64,000 nucleotides of DNA, from NCBI RefSeq assembly GCF_050753385.1, contig NZ_JBLZFZ010000035.1:18364-82363 (forward strand). The letters run 5' to 3'. Both the position numbers and the translations under genes were made by a program. Below the pieces are notes generated by a model. It did no database searches, had not been told where the DNA came from, and saw nothing but the letters and a program-made list of their open reading frames with translations. This stretch comes from Pantanalinema rosaneae. Lineage in GTDB: Bacteria > Cyanobacteriota > Cyanobacteriia > Leptolyngbyales > Leptolyngbyaceae. This document shows positions 17,642 to 26,729 of this stretch, piece by piece (position 1 is the first letter of the stretch; every line of letters begins with the position of its first letter).

Positions 17642-18046
17642 CTAGTGAGAGTCAGAAGGCATCAAGCTTCGGAACATATAAACGATGAGCGTGGCTTTGT
17701 AGGTAAGAAAACCTAAAAAAACTGGTAGGACATGTAGCTGATTCCACTGAGTTGCTACTATAATCAGCCCAATAAAAATCGCTAAATGAGACTTACCAAT
17801 TTGCTGCTTTTGCTTACCCAGTTGCTCAACGTTTCTAGCCAATACTTTCAAGTAAACCACACCTGTGCACGCTCCAAGTAAATAATTCAGAGCGATGTTG
17901 AGAGAGTAGAAAATCCACACAGAGGCAAAGATCACCCCTGTAAGCACCAGCGTGATGATCAGCAATTCCTGCTGAAGTTGGTAAAACTCCTGCATGGAAT
18001 TATTCGGTTCCTCTGACGGGGAACTGACTTGAGGTTCATCACTCAT
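17642..18046 (-). CDS. atpI: ATP synthase subunit I (Atp1)
   Basis: First gene of the operon, encoding a 134-residue membrane protein with four hydrophobic segments after a polar Ser/Glu/Gln N-terminus. The pattern LNYLLGACTGVVYLKVLARNV and the C-terminal GFLTYKATLIVYMFRSL match Atp1, which helps c-ring assembly in bacteria. Position before subunit a confirms the call. The ATG at 18046 is used; a probable operon promoter lies upstream. Confidence 0.9.
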   Translation of the reverse strand: MSDEPQVSSPSEEPNNSMQEFYQLQQELLIITLVLTGVIFASVWIFYSLNIALNYLLGACTGVVYLKVLARNVEQLGKQKQQIGKSHLAIFIGLIIVATQWNQLHVLPVFLGFLTYKATLIVYMFRSLMPSDSH

Positions 18047-18152
18047 GACAGGTACGGTTCAGCTATCAGTAAAGGCTGGAGTGCTGCCACGGCAAGCGAC
18101 CGAAACTTGAACAGTTTCAGGCGGTGATCCTGCACGTTTGAGACCCTGAAAA

Positions 18153-18158
18153 ATCATA
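18153..18158 (-). promoter_or_regulatory. Possible -10 element of atp operon promoter
   Basis: On the minus strand TATGAT is found about 107 bases before the atpI ATG. No good -35 hexamer at 16-18 bases was found, so this is a weak prediction. Confidence 0.25.
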
Positions 18159-18179
18159 TCACGCAGCGAGTAATAATAC

Positions 18180-19382
18180 TTAACGTAAATTTGGGGTCAA
18201 CAGAATTAATCCTTGCTCAAACAACCGCCGCACTTGAGCTAAATCAATTCCCGCCTGAGTCATCAGAGCTTGAACGGTTTGCCGCCCCTGGTTTTGGTCA
18301 CAGGCTTGCAGAAATGTTAACTCATCCGCCAACAGGTTAATCACCTGATACTCGTAGTTAAACAGGCATTGGCTCGGCCAGCTATCCATACAGGGGTTGC
18401 GATCGGGAATGGCAGTTAATAGCTCCGAATCATTCTGCCAATCATGGCGTGGTAGAGGGGGTCGTCCCAGGAAGAATTCATAGTGGGTGATTGCCTCTGG
18501 ATTCAGTAACTCTGCCAGTCGGTAACGTTGGCGATCGCTTAACTGATCGGCTCGTTCCAGCAATTCTGCTTCTTTGCCAATTAAGGGTTCTAGCTGCCAG
18601 GAACGGGGATTAGAAAACCCAAGGAATTCCAGCCCAGCAGCATCAATCAGGTCAAATAACGTATTGACGTTGTAATCGATCTCCTGGGGATGGACATACA
18701 TGTCGGCGAAACAGCCGTCGCGCTGGTTGTCTAATGCCCACCGTTCCTGTTCCCGCTTCAGCAGGCGATTGGTTTCGGGTAGCGAGGCAAAAATTTGCCG
18801 TCCGACTTTCACACCATCCTGGTAGTCCCCCTGACGATCGCCCTGAAGTAGACCGATCGCTTCCTGCATCAATTTAATTTCCCAGCGTCCCAGTTCGCCG
18901 TAGACAAAAATATGCATGATGCCGCCGGGAGCCAGTTTGCGTACTAAAGCTTGTATGCCCCGGATCGGATCTGGGGTGTGGTGTAGCACTCCCACACAAT
19001 TAATCAGATCGAATTCACCCGGAACCTGATCAACATCAAACAAACTCAGATGGTGAAACTCCACGCGATCGCTACATCCAGAGCGCTGACACCGTTCTTT
19101 TGCCACCGCTAAGGCTCCGGCACTCAGGTCGATCGCCGTGACCTGCGCCTGGGGATTTAAATAGACCAAATATTCTGTGCCACAGCCTGTACCACAGCCC
19201 GCATCCAGAATCCGAATTGCCTGGTGTTCAGGTTTCCGTCCGGTACAAAAGCTATAGGCCGCTAACCAGTTCCAGCGCCAGTTGTACCCTAACGGCGGTT
19301 CATCCTGTAAGGGCTCCGGCGGAAAGGGATAGGTATCGTAAAGTTTTGCAACAGCAGTGCTAATGCCTTGAGCGTCAGTCAT
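18180..19382 (-). CDS. SAM-dependent methyltransferase
   Basis: A 400-residue class I methyltransferase. Motif I is ILDAGCGTGCGTEYL near residue 60; motif II contains VTAIDLSAGALAVAKERC, and LINCVGVLHHTPDP gives the post-motif. The N-terminal block AVAKLYDTYPFPPEPL occurs in many cyanobacterial methyltransferases of unassigned substrate. A C-terminal region of about 170 residues has no recognised domain. It ends 134 bases before atpI on the same strand, but the gap suggests separate transcription. Confidence 0.85.
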   Translation of the reverse strand: MTDAQGISTAVAKLYDTYPFPPEPLQDEPPLGYNWRWNWLAAYSFCTGRKPEHQAIRILDAGCGTGCGTEYLVYLNPQAQVTAIDLSAGALAVAKERCQRSGCSDRVEFHHLSLFDVDQVPGEFDLINCVGVLHHTPDPIRGIQALVRKLAPGGIMHIFVYGELGRWEIKLMQEAIGLLQGDRQGDYQDGVKVGRQIFASLPETNRLLKREQERWALDNQRDGCFADMYVHPQEIDYNVNTLFDLIDAAGLEFLGFSNPRSWQLEPLIGKEAELLERADQLSDRQRYRLAELLNPEAITHYEFFLGRPPLPRHDWQNDSELLTAIPDRNPCMDSWPSQCLFNYEYQVINLLADELTFLQACDQNQGRQTVQALMTQAGIDLAQVRRLFEQGLILLTPNLR

Positions 19383-19766
19383 GGATTCGTCGTCGATAGT
19401 TTCGTCACTTGACCACTCTCCACTATCTACTATTTCTGGATCCCTTCACGCGTCCATTCTGGCGACTATGACCTTTTGTAACAAAACATTTCTGGGCTCT
19501 CAGTTAAGTTACCTAAATCTTCTATGATCTGACGATAAATCGAGCGTTCGGGTTCTACATACTTTTTAATAAATGGAGTCGTTGTACCTGAATCGTTCTA
19601 ATCTAATTATTGAGCTGGTTGACCCTGCACCGTTACCTCTGGAGGTCTTGATCGGAGCCTTGTCCAGGTTGAATAAGGTTTCTGAATGGTTGTCAGGTGA
19701 CACGCTGGTCAGATTTAACGCACTTAACGCACTTAAACGATCCGCATAGGGAGCTTTTGAAATCCA
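19383..19766. other. apcE upstream region
   Basis: A 384-base divergent region between the methyltransferase and apcE. TATGAT at 19523-19528 could be the -10 of the apcE promoter, implying a long leader of about 230 bases. A tandem 9-mer repeat lies at 19715-19732. GGGAG about 13 bases before the apcE ATG could be a weak ribosome binding site. Confidence 0.4.
19715..19732 (+). repeat. Tandem 9-mer TTAACGCAC x2 before apcE
   Basis: Two perfect copies of TTAACGCAC (19715-19723, 19724-19732) plus a partial TTAAACG end about 27 bases before the apcE ATG. The spacing fits a leader-RNA or regulator site, but no known motif is recognised. Confidence 0.6.
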
Positions 19767-22700
19767 ATGAGTGTTAAAGCAAGTGGTGGAAGCTCGGTTG
19801 CACGCCCAAATCTTTATCAGACCCTGCCAGTCGCAACAATTTCCCAGGCTGAACAACAAGATCGCTTCCTGGGACGGGGTGAGCTAGATGAGTTAGCACG
19901 CTACTTCAGTTCCGGCGCGAAGCGATTGGCGATCGCAGAAACGCTGACCCGCAATTCGGAAATTATTGTCTCAAGAGCTGCCAACAGTATTTTTGTGGGT
20001 GGCTCTCCCATGTCGTTTTTAGAAAAACCGGCTGAAGCGCCCGTAAAAACGGTGGCTGGTACCGTCATGACAACGCAAGAAGGCATGAGACTGGGTACCG
20101 TGACCTACGTGGATGCGAAAGGTGGCGGCGGTGGCGGCGGTGGACTCTTCGGAGGTCTGCGCTCGATCTTCAGCACAACCGGAGATGGTGGTCCGACTCC
20201 TCCTGGTTTCCGCCCGATTAACGTGTCTCGCTATGGTCCGAGCAACATGGCGAAATCGTTACGTGACTTAAGTTGGTTCCTGCGTTACACCACCTATGCG
20301 ATCGTGGCAGGAGATCCCAACATTCTGTCGGTCAACGTGCGCGGCTTGCGGGAAATCATCGAACGGGCTTGCTCTGGCGAAGCGACGATCGTAGCATTGC
20401 AAAAAATGAAGGTCGCTGCATTGGGCTACTTCCGGGATGATCCTGAAGCACAAGCCGTCGTGGGTCAATACTTCGATGTCACGCTGACTGAGTTTAAAGC
20501 ACCCACGCCTTCGACGAAGCTGCGTCAGCGTCCTTCGGCTGATTTACAAGGCTTAGAGTTGCCTCAAATCTATTTCAATGCGGCTGAGCGTCGTCCCAAG
20601 TTTGTGATGAAGCCTGGGCTGTCCCCGGCGGAGAAAAATGAAGCAGTCAAAGCCGCCTATCGCCAGGTGTTTGAGCGCGATATTACTCGGGCTTACTCCT
20701 TAGGAATTTCCGATCTGGAATCCAAGGTGAAGAACAACGAAATCTCCATGAAGGAGTTTATTCGTCGCCTTGCCAAGTCGCCGCTCTATCGCAAGAACTT
20801 CTTTGAACCCTACATCAACAGTCGGGCACTGGAACTGGCATTTCGCCATATCCTCGGTCGTGGGCCTGGTTCTCGTGAGGAAGTACAGAAGTATTTCTCG
20901 ATCGTCTCCAGTGGTGGTCTACCCAAACTTGTTGATGCCCTGATCGATTCTCAGGAATATGCGGATTACTTCGGGGAAGAAACGGTTCCTTACCTGCGTG
21001 GGTTAGGGCAGGAAGCTCAGGAATGCCGGAACTGGGGTCCGCAGCAAGACCTGTTTAACTACAGTGCGCCGTTCCGCAAAGTACCTCAGTTCATCACCAC
21101 CTTTGCCGCCTACGATCGTCCGCTACCGGATCAGCATCCCTACGGAGCGGGTAACGACTCCCTGGAAATCCAGTTTGGCGCGATCTTCCCGAAAGAAACT
21201 CGCAACCCCAATTCCAGACCAGCGCCTTTTGGTAAGGATACTCGCCGGATTCTGATCAACCGGGGACCGGCGGTGAACAGCCAGGTTTCTAACCCTGGTG
21301 CTCGGGGTGTGGCTCCGGGAACGCTGGGACCGAAGGTGTTCAAACTGGATCAATTACCCAACTTTACCGGTATCGCCCGTCGGGGTCTATTTGGGGAATC
21401 TAGCTCCAGTTCTAACCTGAAAGGAATCAGTACCAAGTTCTCGGAAAGTTCTACCCAAGCCGTCATCCGAGCCGCGTACATCCAGGTGTTTGGACGGGAA
21501 GTTTATTCCGGTCAACGGCTATCGGTGGCTGAAATCAAGCTAGAAAATGGCGAAATTACGGTGCGGGAGTTCATTCGTCAGTTGGCGAAGTCGAACACCT
21601 TCCGGAGCATGTACTGGACACCGCTCTACATCATGAAAGCGGTAGAGTACATTCACCGGCGGCTATTGGGTCGTCCGACCTATGGACGGCAGGAAACCAA
21701 CAAATACTTCGATATTTGTGCCAAGAAAGGCTTCTATGCTCTGATTGATGCCATTCTGGATAGCCCAGAGTACAGCGAAGCGTTTGGGGAAGATACCGTT
21801 CCCTATGAGCGCTACCTGACTCCATCTGGGTTGGCATTACGAACCACCCGTGTAGGTGCGATCGCCGATAAAGGGGCGAAGGTTGCCCAGGAAGAACCCG
21901 TTCGCTTTATTGAATTGGGGGCTGTCTCTGAAATTCGGACTGAACCTGATATTCAATTCCGGATTAACCAGGGCGTGACCCGCAAGCGTGAGCAAACCAA
22001 GGTGTTCAAGCTAACTGGGCTCAACGATAAGGCAAACCTGAAGATTGTCGTTGGCGCTGCCTATCGCCAGATCTTCGAGCGGGATATTGCTCCTTACATC
22101 ATTAAGAATGAGTTCTCGGTGCTGGAGACTAAACTCAGCAACGGCGATATCAGTGTGAAGGAGTTCATCGAAGCCCTGGGAACCTCCAGCCTGTATATCC
22201 GGGAATTCTATGCGCCCTATCCCAATACGAAAGTGATTGAGTTAGGAACGAAGCACTTCCTGGGTCGCGCTCCGCTGGATCAAGCTGAAATCCGCAAGTA
22301 CAACCAGATTCTGGCAACCCAAGGTTTGCGCGGCTTCATCAACAATATGGTGACGAGTGCAGAGTACGGTCAAGCGTTTGGAGAGGACACCGTTCCTTAC
22401 AACCGTTACCTGACCCTACCTGCCGCGAACTACCCCAATACGCAAACGCTGTACAACCGACTGACCAAGCAAGATCGGAGCCTGGTTGTGCCTAGCTTTG
22501 AGCCAACGAACTCTCGGTTAGATGTGGCGAAAATGCCGTTGACGGGTAAAGCGATCGCGGACATGGCGGCTCAGGCGCGGGCAAGCCAATCCTATGTTGA
22601 AGTCGGTCGCTCCTATGGCAATGTGGCGGTATCCGTTGAACCTGAAACGGCGACAAGTCGGCAGACCGCGCGGATTCATCGGGTAACTCAGGGCATGACG

Positions 22701-23144
22701 GCGATCGAACTAGAACCTGTGATCCAGGCTTTGTACTGTCAGGTGCTGGATGTGTTTGGTGGACAGGTACCGGAACAATTCCGCGCCCCCGAATTAGAGG
22801 TTAAACTCCAGCAGGGTGAAATCTCTGTACGGGAATTTGTTCGGACTCTGGCAAGCTCAGAAACCTATAGCCGCCGCTTCTACATGCCCTATCCCAGCCA
22901 GAAAGTGGTTGAACTGATGTTCCGGCATCTGTTAGGACGGGCTCCAGCGACCCAGGCAGAACTGCAACAGTACAACGATCGGTTGATTGGTCAAGGCTTA
23001 AAGGCAACGGTTGATGCGATCGTCAATGGCGCTGAGTACATCCGTTACTTTGGCGACGATGTTGTACCCTACAAACGGGTTCCGACCGTACCTACAGGTA
23101 ACTACCTGGGTAGCGTTAAGCATGATGCTGATCTAGTGCAGTAG
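19767..23144 (+). CDS. apcE: Phycobilisome core-membrane linker ApcE (LCM), four-repeat form
   Basis: Anchors the phycobilisome to the thylakoid and is a terminal energy emitter. The 1125-residue protein has an N-terminal phycobiliprotein domain (about 20-235) with the bilin cysteine C202 in IIERACSGEATIV, interrupted by the PB-loop near 80-150, which here contains eight consecutive glycines (119-126). Four linker repeats follow at about 291-410, 562-690, 757-880 and 978-1115, each with the AAYrQvFeRdi...E..l..gei.vkEFir pattern and a GRxP..q.E...y block. Four repeats usually mean a pentacylindrical core. apcA/apcB/apcC do not follow, and a perfect terminator lies right after. Confidence 0.99.
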   Translation: MSVKASGGSSVARPNLYQTLPVATISQAEQQDRFLGRGELDELARYFSSGAKRLAIAETLTRNSEIIVSRAANSIFVGGSPMSFLEKPAEAPVKTVAGTVMTTQEGMRLGTVTYVDAKGGGGGGGGLFGGLRSIFSTTGDGGPTPPGFRPINVSRYGPSNMAKSLRDLSWFLRYTTYAIVAGDPNILSVNVRGLREIIERACSGEATIVALQKMKVAALGYFRDDPEAQAVVGQYFDVTLTEFKAPTPSTKLRQRPSADLQGLELPQIYFNAAERRPKFVMKPGLSPAEKNEAVKAAYRQVFERDITRAYSLGISDLESKVKNNEISMKEFIRRLAKSPLYRKNFFEPYINSRALELAFRHILGRGPGSREEVQKYFSIVSSGGLPKLVDALIDSQEYADYFGEETVPYLRGLGQEAQECRNWGPQQDLFNYSAPFRKVPQFITTFAAYDRPLPDQHPYGAGNDSLEIQFGAIFPKETRNPNSRPAPFGKDTRRILINRGPAVNSQVSNPGARGVAPGTLGPKVFKLDQLPNFTGIARRGLFGESSSSSNLKGISTKFSESSTQAVIRAAYIQVFGREVYSGQRLSVAEIKLENGEITVREFIRQLAKSNTFRSMYWTPLYIMKAVEYIHRRLLGRPTYGRQETNKYFDICAKKGFYALIDAILDSPEYSEAFGEDTVPYERYLTPSGLALRTTRVGAIADKGAKVAQEEPVRFIELGAVSEIRTEPDIQFRINQGVTRKREQTKVFKLTGLNDKANLKIVVGAAYRQIFERDIAPYIIKNEFSVLETKLSNGDISVKEFIEALGTSSLYIREFYAPYPNTKVIELGTKHFLGRAPLDQAEIRKYNQILATQGLRGFINNMVTSAEYGQAFGEDTVPYNRYLTLPAANYPNTQTLYNRLTKQDRSLVVPSFEPTNSRLDVAKMPLTGKAIADMAAQARASQSYVEVGRSYGNVAVSVEPETATSRQTARIHRVTQGMTAIELEPVIQALYCQVLDVFGGQVPEQFRAPELEVKLQQGEISVREFVRTLASSETYSRRFYMPYPSQKVVELMFRHLLGRAPATQAELQQYNDRLIGQGLKATVDAIVNGAEYIRYFGDDVVPYKRVPTVPTGNYLGSVKHDADLVQ

Positions 23145-23157
23145 TGATTCCGGTGTG

Positions 23158-23180
23158 ACCTGTCTCTTGAGGGGACAGGT
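23158..23180 (+). repeat. Small hairpin after apcE stop
   Basis: ACCTGTC (23158-23164) pairs with GACAGGT (23174-23180). It lies directly upstream of the main apcE terminator and may be a 3' stabiliser. Confidence 0.45.
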
Positions 23181-23216
23181 TAGCCAAATGTTGACTCCTT
23201 GAGATGCTAAAACGGC

Positions 23217-23254
23217 AACCTCTCGATCGATTAGTTCGATCGAGAGGTTTTTTT
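23217..23254 (+). terminator. Rho-independent terminator of apcE
   Basis: A perfect 14-base stem (AACCTCTCGATCGA at 23217-23230 with TCGATCGAGAGGTT at 23236-23249), a 5-base loop and a run of seven T residues. This is the strongest intrinsic terminator in the window and shows apcE is a single-gene transcript here. Confidence 0.9.
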
Positions 23255-23306
23255 ATGGATCAGGTTGAAGCCACCGAGGGGCAACGATCGTGCCAACATT
23301 CAGGCG

Positions 23307-23780
23307 TTACAACTCAGGGAAGGCATAGACAACAGCACCCGTTTTGGAGTCATTTTGAATATCCGCATGACCTTTCTTTGCCATCCCGAGTAGCGTGGCT
23401 TCCACCTCGGCAAAATCAGCCCCCGTATCGGCTACACCCTGGGTCACAGAGATTTTGCCGCCCCGACCCTGAGCCGCTTTCAAAAGTTTCATTCTCAGTT
23501 GTTCAACCGTTAGCTTGGGAGAAGCCTGATACAGACGCGAGATGGCAGGTTGATCGTAGGTGTAACCAGTTCCCCCCAATCGGCGCATGGTTTTGATGTT
23601 GTGTTCATCAACCATTTCCGGAATCAGGAACAGGTCAATGAACTGACCAATGCCAAAGAAGCCGCCGGTGAGTAACCAGATAAATCCAGATACCATCTTG
23701 CCGTTATAGAACCGATGCAGCCCCCCAATCCCCAGAAAAATTGATAGCCACAGCAGATACGATGTGCCCTTACTATTCAT
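23307..23780 (-). CDS. TM2 domain protein
   Basis: A 157-residue protein. The N-terminal 55 residues form a TM2 domain: two membrane helices (SYLLWLSIFLGIGGLHRFY and SGFIWLLTGGFFGIGQFIDLF) joined by a short polar loop, with the conserved GLHRFYxGK motif. The C-terminal half is soluble and contains LTVEQLRMKLLKAAQGRGG and a VADTGADFAEVEATLLGM helix pair resembling a small winged-helix-like module. Function unknown. Single gene, convergent with apcE. Confidence 0.85.
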   Translation of the reverse strand: MNSKGTSYLLWLSIFLGIGGLHRFYNGKMVSGFIWLLTGGFFGIGQFIDLFLIPEMVDEHNIKTMRRLGGTGYTYDQPAISRLYQASPKLTVEQLRMKLLKAAQGRGGKISVTQGVADTGADFAEVEATLLGMAKKGHADIQNDSKTGAVVYAFPEL

Positions 23781-23964
23781 AATTTCATCCTCAACTAGCC
23801 GATATGTGGTTAAAGGTCAACATAGAAATAACTTCATTGCCACCGGGGGCGATCGCTGAAACAGAAACCGAACTTAATCGGGGTAATTACCGGATTGACA
23901 TCTGCTACCAGAGGCGGAGTCAGACATTTTAGAATTGGGAGGGATGTATTGATGATAGAGAACC

Positions 23965-24936
23965 ATGCTCGATTTCACTCCCGCCTTACCTACCTTTGTC
24001 ATTACTTTGCGAGAGGGGGTAGAAGCGGCTCTGGTGGTAGGAATTGTCCTAGCTTACTTGAGCAAGGCGGAACAAACCCAACTAAATCCCTGGGTCTATA
24101 GCGGGATTGGGGGTGGACTGCTGGCAAGTATTGGGGTTGGCAGTGTGTTTGCATGGCTGTTTCAACTATTAGATTCGACCCATCAAGTTTATGCCCCCGT
24201 CTTCAAACCCTTGCTGCAAGTTGGGTTTAGTTTAGCCGCGATCGCCATGTTGAGTTGGATGCTGATCTGGATGACGCAACAGGCTCGCTTGCTAAAAGGT
24301 CAGCTGGAGGGCGATCTCAGTCAGACCCTCGCCAGGGGCGATCGGGCAGGCTGGGGAATCTTTGGACTGATCTTTATCGCGGTGTTGCGAGAGGGCTTTG
24401 AAACGGTACTTTTCCTGGCAGCAAAATTTCAGCAGGGCTGGATGCCATTATTGGGAGCGGTGACAGGCTTAATTGGTGCCGTTGGCATCGGAGTGTTGCT
24501 ATTTCGCCTGGGAGTCAAGATCAACCTGCGCCAGTTCTTCCAGGTCATGGGCATATTTTTGCTGCTGATCGTTGCTGGGCTGGTAGTTTCGGCTTTGGGT
24601 CATCTCGATCTCGCCCTCGATCGCCTCGCCACGATTCATCCTGCTGCCAACTTTTGTATCTATAGCGATCGCATCGCGGATCCACCTTCCTGTATCCTGG
24701 GTTCGCTACTGTTGGACACCAGCCAGGTTTTACCAGAGCGCCAATTTCCCGGCATTATCTTGCATACGTTATTCGGGTACGAGGATCATTTGTTTTTAAT
24801 TCAGGTCGTTGGTTATCTGTTATTTCTCGGCACGATCGGAGTCATGTATTTACGCAGTCTGACCAATTGGGGTAATGTTCCAGAAGGACTGAAATCACAG
24901 CCATCTGCCGGATCTGTTGCTCGACCAAAAGCGTAA
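23965..24936 (+). CDS. FTR1 family iron permease
   Basis: A 323-residue membrane protein with seven hydrophobic segments and two REGxE motifs, R16-E20 (LREGVEAALVVG) and R142-E146 (LREGFETVLFLAA), the iron-binding signature of FTR1/EfeU permeases. These move ferric iron across the plasma membrane; bacterial homologues work with EfeO/EfeB, which are absent from this window. A hydrophilic region around residues 215-250 contains a CIYSDRIADPPSCILG pair of cysteines. The ATG at 23965 follows the LDFTPALPTF N-terminus typical for cyanobacteria. I looked for but did not find a convincing Fur box in the 183-base leader. Confidence 0.92.
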   Translation: MLDFTPALPTFVITLREGVEAALVVGIVLAYLSKAEQTQLNPWVYSGIGGGLLASIGVGSVFAWLFQLLDSTHQVYAPVFKPLLQVGFSLAAIAMLSWMLIWMTQQARLLKGQLEGDLSQTLARGDRAGWGIFGLIFIAVLREGFETVLFLAAKFQQGWMPLLGAVTGLIGAVGIGVLLFRLGVKINLRQFFQVMGIFLLLIVAGLVVSALGHLDLALDRLATIHPAANFCIYSDRIADPPSCILGSLLLDTSQVLPERQFPGIILHTLFGYEDHLFLIQVVGYLLFLGTIGVMYLRSLTNWGNVPEGLKSQPSAGSVARPKA

Positions 24937-25084
24937 GTGATCTAGCTCACCCTAATCTGATTCAAAGCAATATAAAACTTAAGGTCTGAGGAGTCTTTTA
25001 ACCGTATTTTTCCTTGGTTGGGATGAAATTGTAATGACCACAGTGCGTAACTGTACCCTTCGCAACAGAACCGTTGGGATGCTA

Positions 25085-25103
25085 AGGTTAATTTAAGATT
25101 AAG
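25085..25103 (-). promoter_or_regulatory. Candidate Pho box pair 1
   Basis: On the plus strand AGGTTAAT (25085-25092) and AGATTAAG (25096-25103) are two octamers spaced 11 bases start to start. The reverse complement CTTAATCT-TAA-ATTAACCT fits the cyanobacterial SphR/PhoB tandem octamer pattern yTTAAyCw with 3-base spacers. Confidence 0.4.
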
Positions 25104-25137
25104 ACCAATCTAAACCTGCTCTCAGGTAGAGGTTCCA

Positions 25138-25156
25138 AGGTTAATCTCAGGTTAAA
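25138..25156 (-). promoter_or_regulatory. Candidate Pho box pair 2
   Basis: AGGTTAAT (25138-25145) and AGGTTAAA (25149-25156), again 11 bases apart, 46-64 bases before the next gene. On the minus strand this reads TTTAACCT-GAG-ATTAACCT. Orientation opposite to the gene lowers confidence. Confidence 0.4.
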
Positions 25157-25201
25157 ATCGTTAATCTTTGGAAGCGTTAAAAACTGATTTTAGGGAGAGG
25201 G

Positions 25202-25459
25202 ATGAAAATGGAGCGTGCAGATTTTTTGTTTCCCCGTTCCCGCTACCGGGGTGAGGTTAAGCCGGAAAATCTGGTGTTTAATGCCAATCTGCAAGAGTTT
25301 TCTCAGCGAGTGAGTTATATTACTTGCCTGGAGACGGGTGGCAAGCTAACCCCAGAAGAGTCCTATCAGCAAATTAAAGCGCTTTGGAAACAACTCAAGC
25401 GGAGTAAGAAAGAGTTAGGCATCGGACACTCACCGTTTGATGGTGGTGCTGCCAGTTAA
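25202..25459 (+). CDS. Small conserved cyanobacterial protein (DUF7219-like)
   Basis: An 85-residue soluble protein. The core RSRYRGEVKPENLVFNANLQ and VSYITCLETGGKLTPEE followed by YQQIKALWKQLKRSKK is a pattern I associate with a cyanobacteria-only family, often misannotated as an isopropylmalate synthase. Function unknown. The ATG at 25202 has GGGAGAGGG upstream; a second ATG two codons later is possible. Two possible Pho boxes lie in its promoter region. Convergent with sqdX; an inverted repeat spans its stop. Confidence 0.75.
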   Translation: MKMERADFLFPRSRYRGEVKPENLVFNANLQEFSQRVSYITCLETGGKLTPEESYQQIKALWKQLKRSKKELGIGHSPFDGGAAS

Positions 25460-25466
25460 CAGCACC
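25445..25466. terminator. Hairpin between convergent genes
   Basis: GGTGCTG (25445-25451) pairs with CAGCACC (25460-25466) over 8 bases, spanning the stop of the 85-residue gene, with a short T-rich tail TTGTT on the plus strand. Confidence 0.45.
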
Positions 25467-25483
25467 TTGTTACCATGTTTGGC

Positions 25484-26614
25484 TTAGGCGGCTGGGGATA
25501 ATTCTGCTGCCATGATCTTTTGATAATAGTGCCGTAATTGCCGGGTTGCCGCTGACCATCCCCAACGTTCGGCTTCCTGGCGAGCATTGCGGCGTAGGGT
25601 TTCGCGTTCATCTGCTCGTGCCAAGAGGCGTTGAGTTGCCGCGATCGCCCCATGCTCATCCGCCGGATCAAATAAATAGCCATTGACCCCATCTTCCACA
25701 ATGTCAGGAATGCCACCGGAACGAGCCGCGACGACCGGGCAGCCTGCGGCCATCGCTTCGAGTAGCACTAAACCCAAAGTTTCAGTGCGGGAGGGGAAGA
25801 TGAAGGCATCGGCCGAGGCAAAGGCAGAGGCTAATTCTTCTCCTTGCAGGTAGCCAACAAAGTGAGTCGGTGTATCAGCAAAATGTTTTTCTAAGGCTTG
25901 GCGATGCGGGCCATCCCCCACCAGCGCTAACCTGGCACCGGGAATGGCTTCTAGGATTGGTTTAATCCGATCGACTTCTTTCTCGGCTGACAACCGCCCC
26001 ACATAGAGCAATAAGGGTTGCTCCGGATGTCCCTGACTCAGTCGCGATCGCATCTCTGGACTGGCGAGGTAGGGCTGAAAAAGTTCCGTATCGACTCCTC
26101 GTTGCCAGAGGTCAGTACGCTCAATCCCATGTTCGGACAGGGTTTGTACCATTGCCGTCGAAGTACAGAGATTGAGCGCTGCCTGGTTATGCGCGGCTTT
26201 AAGTAACTCCCAGAGCAAGCCTTCCAGCATGCCCAACCCATAATGTTGTAGATATTCTGGCAAATGGGTGTGATAGGACGCGACTAAGGGAAGGTTGCGA
26301 GTTTTGCTATACAGCAAACCGGATAAGCCTAACACCGCCGGATTGACAATATGTACCAGATCCGGCTGGAACCGATCTAAGGCTCGTCCGATCGAGGGAC
26401 GCGGTAATGCCAATTTCAATTCTGGATAGAGCGGTAACGGAAACCCAGAAACGCCATAGATTTTGGCTCCTTTGTATTCCCTTAATCCGCCATCTGGAGA
26501 GACTACTAAGACCTGATCCCCTAACCGTTGCAAGTGATCAACCGTGTGCTTTAGGCGCGTGACAATGCCATCAACCTTAGGCAAAAAGGTTTCGGTGAAT
26601 AGGGCAATTCGCAT
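25484..26614 (-). CDS. sqdX: Sulfoquinovosyltransferase SqdX (GT4 family)
   Basis: A 376-residue GT-B glycosyltransferase. The N-terminus MRIALFTETFLPKVDGIVTR and the C-terminal donor-site block LGLVLLEAMAAGCPVVAAR are typical of GT4 enzymes; YVGRLSAEKEVD marks the linker to the nucleotide domain. It follows sqdB on the same strand with a 115-base gap, and that neighbour strongly supports SqdX, which transfers sulfoquinovose from UDP-sulfoquinovose to diacylglycerol to make the thylakoid lipid SQDG. Confidence 0.93.
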   Translation of the reverse strand: MRIALFTETFLPKVDGIVTRLKHTVDHLQRLGDQVLVVSPDGGLREYKGAKIYGVSGFPLPLYPELKLALPRPSIGRALDRFQPDLVHIVNPAVLGLSGLLYSKTRNLPLVASYHTHLPEYLQHYGLGMLEGLLWELLKAAHNQAALNLCTSTAMVQTLSEHGIERTDLWQRGVDTELFQPYLASPEMRSRLSQGHPEQPLLLYVGRLSAEKEVDRIKPILEAIPGARLALVGDGPHRQALEKHFADTPTHFVGYLQGEELASAFASADAFIFPSRTETLGLVLLEAMAAGCPVVAARSGGIPDIVEDGVNGYLFDPADEHGAIAATQRLLARADERETLRRNARQEAERWGWSAATRQLRHYYQKIMAAELSPAA

Positions 26615-26729
26615 AAATATAGGATGGAAACTCTAGAGGATAAGGGGCGGGAGTTTAGGGGCAAGAGCCAGGGAGGTCATACACGGTTTTCTGTTAACAC
26701 CCCTAGCTCCTGATGGCTAATTCTTGGCG

